Shown here in pieces: positions 58,194 to 64,000 of a stretch of DNA of 64,000 nucleotides. The notes below the pieces were generated by a model. It ran no database searches. It was not told where the DNA came from and saw only the letters and a program-made list of their open reading frames with translations. The position numbers and the translations under genes were made by a program. Source of the stretch: Pollenia angustigena (taxonomy: Eukaryota; Arthropoda; Insecta; Diptera; Polleniidae). Every line of letters begins with the position of its first letter. Within the stretch, counting starts at the first letter, position 1. The stretch lies in contig OV884056.1 of assembly GCA_930367215.1 (NCBI GenBank), forward strand, positions 232,739,127-232,803,126, written 5' to 3'.

Positions 58194-59488
58194 ATATATA
58201 CTAGGGTATTCATTCGGTTAACCGATTAATTACTACCCGATTTACTGATCGGTTAATTTAAAATTGGCTTTTTTCGATTAACGATTAAACCGGTTAATTT
58301 CAGTCGATTAACCGATTAACCGTTGTAATAAAAATTATAATTTTTTGTAGTATTAAACCATATTTTTTGTGTTTTATGCAATAGGTGAGTTCCAAAACGT
58401 AGGTTGCAAAGCAACTCCTTTTTTTTAAAAACGTTCATTCTACAGTCACCAAAAAGTTGCAAAGGTGCACCAATTAGAATTATTTTTTTATACAATATAT
58501 TTCCTTCTATAAATACATTTTTAAAATACAGTACAAAAACATTAATTACGGAATACGGAAATTAACTTTTTTTGCAGAATGTTCGGTGCTGTGCTTTGCC
58601 AGGACGCAAACGCAACAACAGAATTAACCCAAACAATTAGAAGTGTTAAAAATAAAACAGGATTTAAATGGTATAATGGAAGATTTTATATGTTTAGAGA
58701 AATCCAGAAAAAAGACTAAGAATTTAGATATTCTGTATTATGGGTTGCTTTCGATTTCTCCAAAATCTACGATAAGTGAAAGAAATTTTTTCAAGTCAAA
58801 ATTTATCAAAACCAAAGAAAAGAGTCGCTTAAATGTAATACATTTTAACCAAATTATTTATCTAAAAGATTATTTTTTAAGAATTTCTTAAACTATTTAA
58901 ATTACTAATAAAATGATATCTGAGTTTACTTTTTAATATATACATAATCGGCCTTGTTTTTGAAATCGAAATCACGTGAAATAGAAATCGAACAAGTTTT
59001 TAATTCTATCCTGTGTTTAAAATTGATTCAAATATTTCTTTTTCATTACCAAATACTTTGAAGACCACATATCTTTACCAAAACTACTTTTGAAATCTGG
59101 AAGAGCTACGTTCATTTAAAAAAATTGAACTTGAAATCTCCATCGATTTTAATTTCACGTGATTTCGATTTACAGAACGTGGCCGAATATGTATTAATTA
59201 AAAAATATGTATTACATACAGAGTTATAAATTATTTTTTTTGCTCGTTTTAGTTCACGTTTTGCTTTGTTATTGTTTATTTTTTACTACAAAACTGCAAA
59301 TAATAAATAATTTTTCATTTATATTCATTGAAAGTACCTAATTTATAAAAAAAACTTTATTAATCGGTTAACCGATCAATAACAAAATTAACCGATTATT
59401 AACCGATTATACAAAAACCTCGGTTAATTAATCGAGCGATTAACCGATTAAATCAAAAGCTCGGTTAAATTAATACCCTAATATATAC
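58194..59488. mobile_element. hAT element with perfect 8-bp duplication and known empty site
   Basis: Target duplication ATATATAC (58194-58201 and 59481-59488). Ends TAGGGTATTCATTCGGTTAA and, inverted, TAGGGTATTAATTTAACCGA. Both subterminal regions iterate CGGTTAACCGATTAA. The inverted fold-back arm near 59945 carries a single ATATATAC, that is, the empty site. Confidence 0.93.
58643..58891 (+). pseudogene. hAT transposase C-terminal (dimerisation) remnant
   Basis: About 82 codons ending LLSISPKSTISERNFFKSKF, TKEKSRLNVIHFNQIIYLKD. It matches the hAT C-terminal signature (P-TS-SER-FS...NRL). The rest of the transposase is gone, so the element cannot move itself. Confidence 0.8.
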
Positions 59489-60090
59489 ATAGAATAATTT
59501 AATTAAATTGGTCATAAAATCGGATAGAATTATAGTAGATTTCTCAATCTGGGCTTGTTTGAAAGGTATTTTCATCATCTTTCAGTATATGTATACCAAT
59601 ATTTTTTATTTTTAGTAGAGATACTAGGAATGTTTTGTCGAAAAATAGCCTAAAATTAACTTTTCACTAATAAATTCTAAATTTTCTTCGATTTTTTTTT
59701 GCAGATTATGAATAATGAATGATATGAATGAATAATGACGTAACAAAATAATGGTAAACACTAAGCGTTGCCAAGCTTGCTTTTCCTGCTTCCTAAATCG
59801 TTCATCGTGCAATGCGCACGCGATCTCCAGTTTGGTATTAATACAGATTCTGAAAGGTGATAAAAATACCTTTCAAAAAAGCCCAGATTGAGAAATTTAA
59901 TATAATTCTATCCGATTTTATGGCGAATTTAATTAAATTATTCTATGTATATATGGAAAAATATCTATTTTGAAATTTTGGGGGGCTCCAAACCCGACTA
60001 AGAGCTATGGTTTACGATAGATTACGTTTTTGCTATACGCTTCATCAAAAAAAAATCGTTTCATAAAATTTGACCCGCCCTAATATACAT

Positions 60091-60732
60091 ATATATATAT
60101 ATTTTATTGGTACATTAAAAAACAAACTGTCGCAATTTTGACAGAATTGCTTTAAAATCGACTTATTTTAACGTCGCCCTAATAGCATCTTTTGCGTTGA
60201 TTTGCTATACTAGTAGTTGTATTTGATGCATTTCCCTCATAAAGAACTTCTTGCATACATTGAATTATACGACCTTGTGATTGGACATATCTGGATTGTA
60301 ATAAGTCCTTCGGCAACCTCTAGAAAAAAAGTTCTTTTGAATCTTTTTTCAGACGTTTTTTTTTTTCAATTTCAAAAAGGTTTAACATTTTTCTAAATAA
60401 AATACCGAGCGGTTCTATAAACATCATTTATCTTATAGAAAAACGTAAATAACCACCACCTGTTGGATTTTCTCCCGCAAGTAAGACTATGTACAAGTTG
60501 ATCCAAAGTGTCCGATTGTAATGTAAATTTATCTCCGCTTTATATTTATTATGTAAGTCGTAGTGAGTGTTATAATGCATTGAAAAAAAATAAAACAACT
60601 ACTGTATTTGGGTTTAGAAAATGTGTTCATATTTTTGATAAAACCAAACAAATTTGTTTGCACTTGCTTTTTTCTATTTGGCAAAAACCATGCAGGAATA
60701 AAACGCTTATTTTTTTAAGAGTGGCCCTTCTA
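60091..60732. other. no supported gene
   Basis: AT-rich, no recognised family. Confidence 0.4.
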
Positions 60733-61152
60733 TCAACCGCTAGTCAATAAATTAAAGGGTTTTTCCCAAACTCGAAAATAATTATCGCATGTTATATTCC
60801 GGCTTGTATTTGCATAAGTCTGTACTAGCTTCTCGCCAACTCTTTGGCCCAAACCAAAGCCTTTGTGTAATAGAAATATTGAAAAAATTAAGTTTCTGTT
60901 GCAGATACGCAGGTGCTGTAATAAACATATTTCGTCAGGGTAATATGCAAGCCTGCTAAATCCGCTTTTTAAGTAAATTGAGATTTTAATGCCGTGTGAT
61001 AGAGAAAGATACGCCTTTCGACCAGCATGTAGTACTACTTCAATTTGAGTCTTGAGGTGTGTAAAACCAACTATATTTTTGGTTTTCCTCTCAAGCTGAA
61101 TTAAATAATAATAAACTTTTTCTTTGATTAACATAAGCAAAATAAAAGTCAT
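60733..61152 (-). pseudogene. piggyBac-type transposase scrap
   Basis: The last third of a 139-codon frame reads GLGQRVGEKLVQTYANTSRN and NITCDNYF, close to the piggyBac GxRVVxxL...DN(F/Y)FTS block with a catalytic Asp. The upstream part (60935-61030) is also found at 10993-11105 and I cannot assign it. No N-terminus, TIR or TTAA found. Confidence 0.55.
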
Positions 61153-62285
61153 TACGAATTGTTGCGATATATTTAAGTAAGTGTAACATATTTATTTGAA
61201 TATGTGTTCACCAAGGGGTTTTCTTATGCATAATAAAATGAATATTTAAAGTCAACTGCTCGAAAAAATTTAAATCAACATATAACTTTTTTTTGCTCGA
61301 AAAAAAACAAAAAACAAAAAGCAATAAAGTGGTTATTCTCAAAACATGTAAATTCGACCCGATTTCGTTTCATGTTGTAAATTTCATCCTTCACTTAAAA
61401 TAATTTAATGGAAATGAAATTTGATGAAGCCTAATTAAAATACCAAAAACTTCAGCAAAAAATAACTTTTTCTTTGCTCGAAAAAATAAAATTCAAAATA
61501 TATCGGTTGTATTTGCTGGAAACAATAAAAGTAATAAAACAAAATAAACACAATACTTATTATTGTTAAAGCTGAGGCACGAGTTCTATGTGTACATTTG
61601 TCCTTCAAGTTGTGCTGAAAAAGCTCAACAGAAAAAAGAACGACAAAAATGAAAACAAAAAATGTACTTTGGACTTCAAGAATTAGTCTTGACAAAAAAA
61701 AAAAAAAAAAAAAAAAACAGAAGAAAGGAAAAAACATGTAAAATCAATTAAAATGGATAATCATTCAGAAAAGCAAATTTCGATCAACCAAAAGTTAAAA
61801 TACAATTTGGTTTAAGGATTGATGTTTGACTACTGACGTCAGCAGTCGTCGATGGCTGCGAGTGTAAGACGGCAAATCTATCTGAAAAGATCGAGTGGTT
61901 GCGATCGAAACATGTCATGGTAACCTGCCGGCCAGGGTTCGAGCCCCGGCTACGGTCAAGAATGAAAAGATTATCAATAACAATTTTAATTAATTTTCAT
62001 GTTGTAAAATTCCTTTCTTCATAAAAAATAATTAAATGAAAATTAAATTTGATGAACTTAAGCCTAATTAAAAATAGTAAAAATTTGGATTGAAAACCAT
62101 AAATAAATAGTTCAACAAAATAACCGCAATACTATTATTATTGTAATAAATTTACTTTTATTTTTGCTCGATAAAATATTTATTCAAATTTTAAAAAGCA
62201 ATTTATTTCATAAACATTTACTAGTTCATAAAGATTAATATAGTATTTGAACCAGTTTTCCGACATTAAGTTGTATATGCTTTTT
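61153..62285. other. duplicated AT-rich sequence around a tRNA-like segment
   Basis: Blocks at 61368-61500 recur at 61998-62205 (CATGTTGTAAA.TTC, AAATTTGATGAA, TTTGCTCGA.AAAATA). The segment 61565-61690 is shared with 46.4 kb. No gene. Confidence 0.5.
61842..61957 (+). other. tRNA-like sequence (class II-like), probably SINE head
   Basis: GCAGTCG at the start, an A-box-like TGGCTGCGAGTG at 61853, and a B box GGGTTCGAGCCC at 61935-61946 inside CAGGGTTCGAGCCCCGG. The A-B spacing of ~80 nt suits a class II (Ser/Leu-type) tRNA with a long variable region or a SINE. Stems are imperfect and no anticodon arm is certain. Confidence 0.4.
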
Positions 62286-63570
62286 GCACGCAGAGAAGAA
62301 ACATCCCAGTAATAGCTTCACCTACTTTTTCAAAATGATAGCTTCTTTAACTCATTATTTTGTGACTTTCTTCTATAACTACATCTATAACAACTTCCAT
62401 AACTACTTTTTTCTGGATGTATGCAGGTAAAAAAAATAATGACTTACGTTTTAATGCGTTCATTTTGGGACATCCATTGTAAAATTCATTGGTTCTTTCA
62501 GTAGAATTGTAAGTACACAGAAAAAATTATTTTTCCAATTCAAACAAACAATTTGTAGAATCAAACAATTTTTTGTCTGAAATCGGTCCTATAAACAAAT
62601 TCGCATATTCAAACAATTTATTTGCATTTTGTTTATTGAAAAAAACACTGATTTTTTCAAACAAATAATTTAACTGAATCAAACAAAAAGTTTACTGAAA
62701 TTCATATACTAAATTTCAAAATAAAAAAAAAAAGGTTTTTGCACAAGCAATGATGCGCACACAAGCAGGCACTGTATTAGAAGATGATGGCTGAGATAGC
62801 AGAGCGGCCGGCTGGCTTTGAGACACATTTTTTTGTTGGAATAATTTTTGAACGAAGTCTCTTTTTATACACACAATGTTTTTCGTCATCACTCACTGTT
62901 GCTGTATCCTTTCCTTTGCTAATGAAGAATATATGTAACCCAAAAACGACGACAGACCGACTCGATATGTTGTTCGTCATCATCATATTTTTGTATTTGA
63001 TGTATTTAAGCAAACAGTTTGAAAAAATGGAATACGGGATTGTGTTTTTTTTAAAACCAACTTTGAAACCAACCAAAAATTTATTTTGTTTCTTATAATG
63101 TTGTTGTTGTTTCTGTTGTTTACCTGCTATTTTTTGTTTTTTTTTTTTAATTCAAACCTATTCATCTTTCTAACTGTTGTACTTTTATAAAGCGTCCAAA
63201 AATAGACTGCATGTGTTTTTTGTTGTAGTTCTTATATTTCACATTAGGAAGTGTTGCTTACGATCAAATAAAAAATGCAAAAAGACGACAACATTAAAAT
63301 GCGTTAAATATTTCATACAAAATTATGAAAACTTGAAACCAATAACGCGTGTATTATATTTTTGAATGGTTGTCAACATTTTTGTTGGTTAAATAAAAAT
63401 CAAACAAAAATTTTAATTGAATCAGTAAAAAAATTTGTAGAAATTAAAAAAATTTTCAAACAAGCGTTTGTTTGAAAATAATTCGGCAATAATTTTTCTG
63501 TGTAGTGCTCCTATGTTTTTTTGATTACTCAACACATTATTTTGTAGGCGAAGTTTTTACTGGGATGTTT
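62286..63570. mobile_element. TIR element hosting the CACAGAAAA element
   Basis: Left GCACGCAGAGAAGAAACATC followed by CCAGTAATAGCTTCACCTAC is inverted at 63543-63570 (GTAGGCGAAGTTTTTACTGG). The final ~13 bp of the right end are missing, because the next element is joined there. Confidence 0.6.
62514..63504 (+). mobile_element. TIR element (CACAGAAAA ends), complete
   Basis: 987 bp (62516-63502) between TA dinucleotides; ends CACAGAAAAAATTATTTTTC and, inverted, CACAGAAAAATTATTGCCG. It serves as reference for the partial copies at 314-948 and 6820-7002. Frames inside are not conserved, so it is probably non-autonomous. Confidence 0.82.
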
Positions 63571-63992
63571 ACAAATGGTTACCTCCAACAAAACTATTTT
63601 TAAAGAAAATTGAAAAAATGTTATGTTCAATATAACCATATTATTGTCACCTACTACCATATAATGGATGAATTAATTCTTCATGAAGAAGCCACAACCA
63701 TATTATGGTTGCCTCTAAACATGTTATGGTTAAATATGACAATAGTTTGTTTTAAAATTAACAATAGTATTTTCCTCTTTTCCAAGAGCAACATGCTACG
63801 GTTGAAAGCCAACCAAGCTATTATAAGTGTTAAACATGTTTTAGTTATTTTTAACCATAGGACTTATTCAACCATAATATGGTTGCCGGTGATAATTAGA
63901 CGGTTAAATGAAACATAATATGTTTAAAATTTTCTTTGAAAATAGTTTTGTTGGAGATGACCATAATTAAACAGGTTTTTTCTCTGGGTGTG
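63568..63992. mobile_element. fold-back element, CACGCAGAG family, left end lost
   Basis: It starts inside the family sequence at AATGGTTACCTCCAACAAAA and runs to TTTTTTCTCTGGGTGTG. AACCATATTATGGTTGCCTC motifs are kept. The left ~20-bp end is replaced by the right arm of the preceding element. Confidence 0.75.
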
Positions 63993-64000
63993 CTTGCTTT

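Larger units (their letters stand above)
57211..60090. mobile_element. fold-back element with two insertions in its left arm
   Basis: The right arm (about 59848-60085) is intact and includes GGGGGGCTCCAAACC and ACGTTTTTGCTATACGC. The left arm is the same sequence inverted but split: 57211-57251, TA element, 58088-58201, hAT, 59481-59600. Outer ends read ATTAGG(A/G).GGG on both strands. A shared end occurs at 33835. Confidence 0.8.

Noticed and set aside
1..64000. CRISPR array, operon or bacterial-type gene cluster
   Set aside because: Repeats are TIRs, fold-backs and tandem arrays of a fly genome; there are no equal spacers and no prokaryotic gene organisation.

Overview
The window looks like eukaryotic, very AT-rich intergenic DNA from a fly. 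This rests on the mobile elements: a Jockey-clade non-LTR element, mini-me/DINE-like elements with a (GTCY)n core, mariner/IS630, hAT, piggyBac, Transib, Helitron and copia remnants. A calyptrate (house fly or blow fly type) genome is my inference. I found no convincing host gene, rRNA or functional tRNA. Almost everything recognisable is mobile DNA, much of it nested.

Layout. 0.3-7 kb: a TA-flanked TIR element fragment, mini-me-like elements, a 5'-truncated Jockey element with an open 886-codon ORF2 and an 11-bp target duplication, then a near-identical 338-bp duplication. 7-21.5 kb: sparse, with TIR elements. These include a triple nest at 11.7-12.8 kb, a complete mini-me-like element with a 153-bp tandem array (14.2-15.3 kb), a long fold-back element (15.3-15.8 kb) and a hAT with CCCGGG-rich ends (17.5-18.9 kb). 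21.55-27.40 kb: a full-length Transib element (RAG1-related transposase, decayed) with RSS-like ends, carrying a 196-bp tandem array interrupted by a piggyBac-type element. 27.5-36.5 kb: small fold-back elements, a non-LTR RT scrap and a Helitron 3' end. 36.56-42.21 kb: a hAT containing a second hAT, which contains a mariner scrap, a third hAT and a fold-back element. The outer hAT also holds a separate fold-back element. 42.9-46 kb: a second fold-back element sharing a GC-rich 83-bp palindromic array with the first, then mariner and piggyBac pseudogenes. 48.13-51.47 kb: a hAT housing a SINE and copia pol fragments. 52-56 kb: mariner remnants inside a fold-back element. 56.9-60.1 kb: SINE copies and a fold-back element whose left arm holds a TA element and a hAT; its intact right arm preserves both empty sites. 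60-64 kb: a piggyBac scrap, a tRNA-like sequence and two more TIR elements.

The genes do not form a pathway. They are transposases and retrotransposon proteins, nearly all broken. The most unusual items are the Transib element with heptamer/spacer/nonamer-like ends, the pair of modular fold-back elements with a shared palindromic array, and a tRNA-derived SINE family. All calls were made by eye from sequence and translation; no database search was run.
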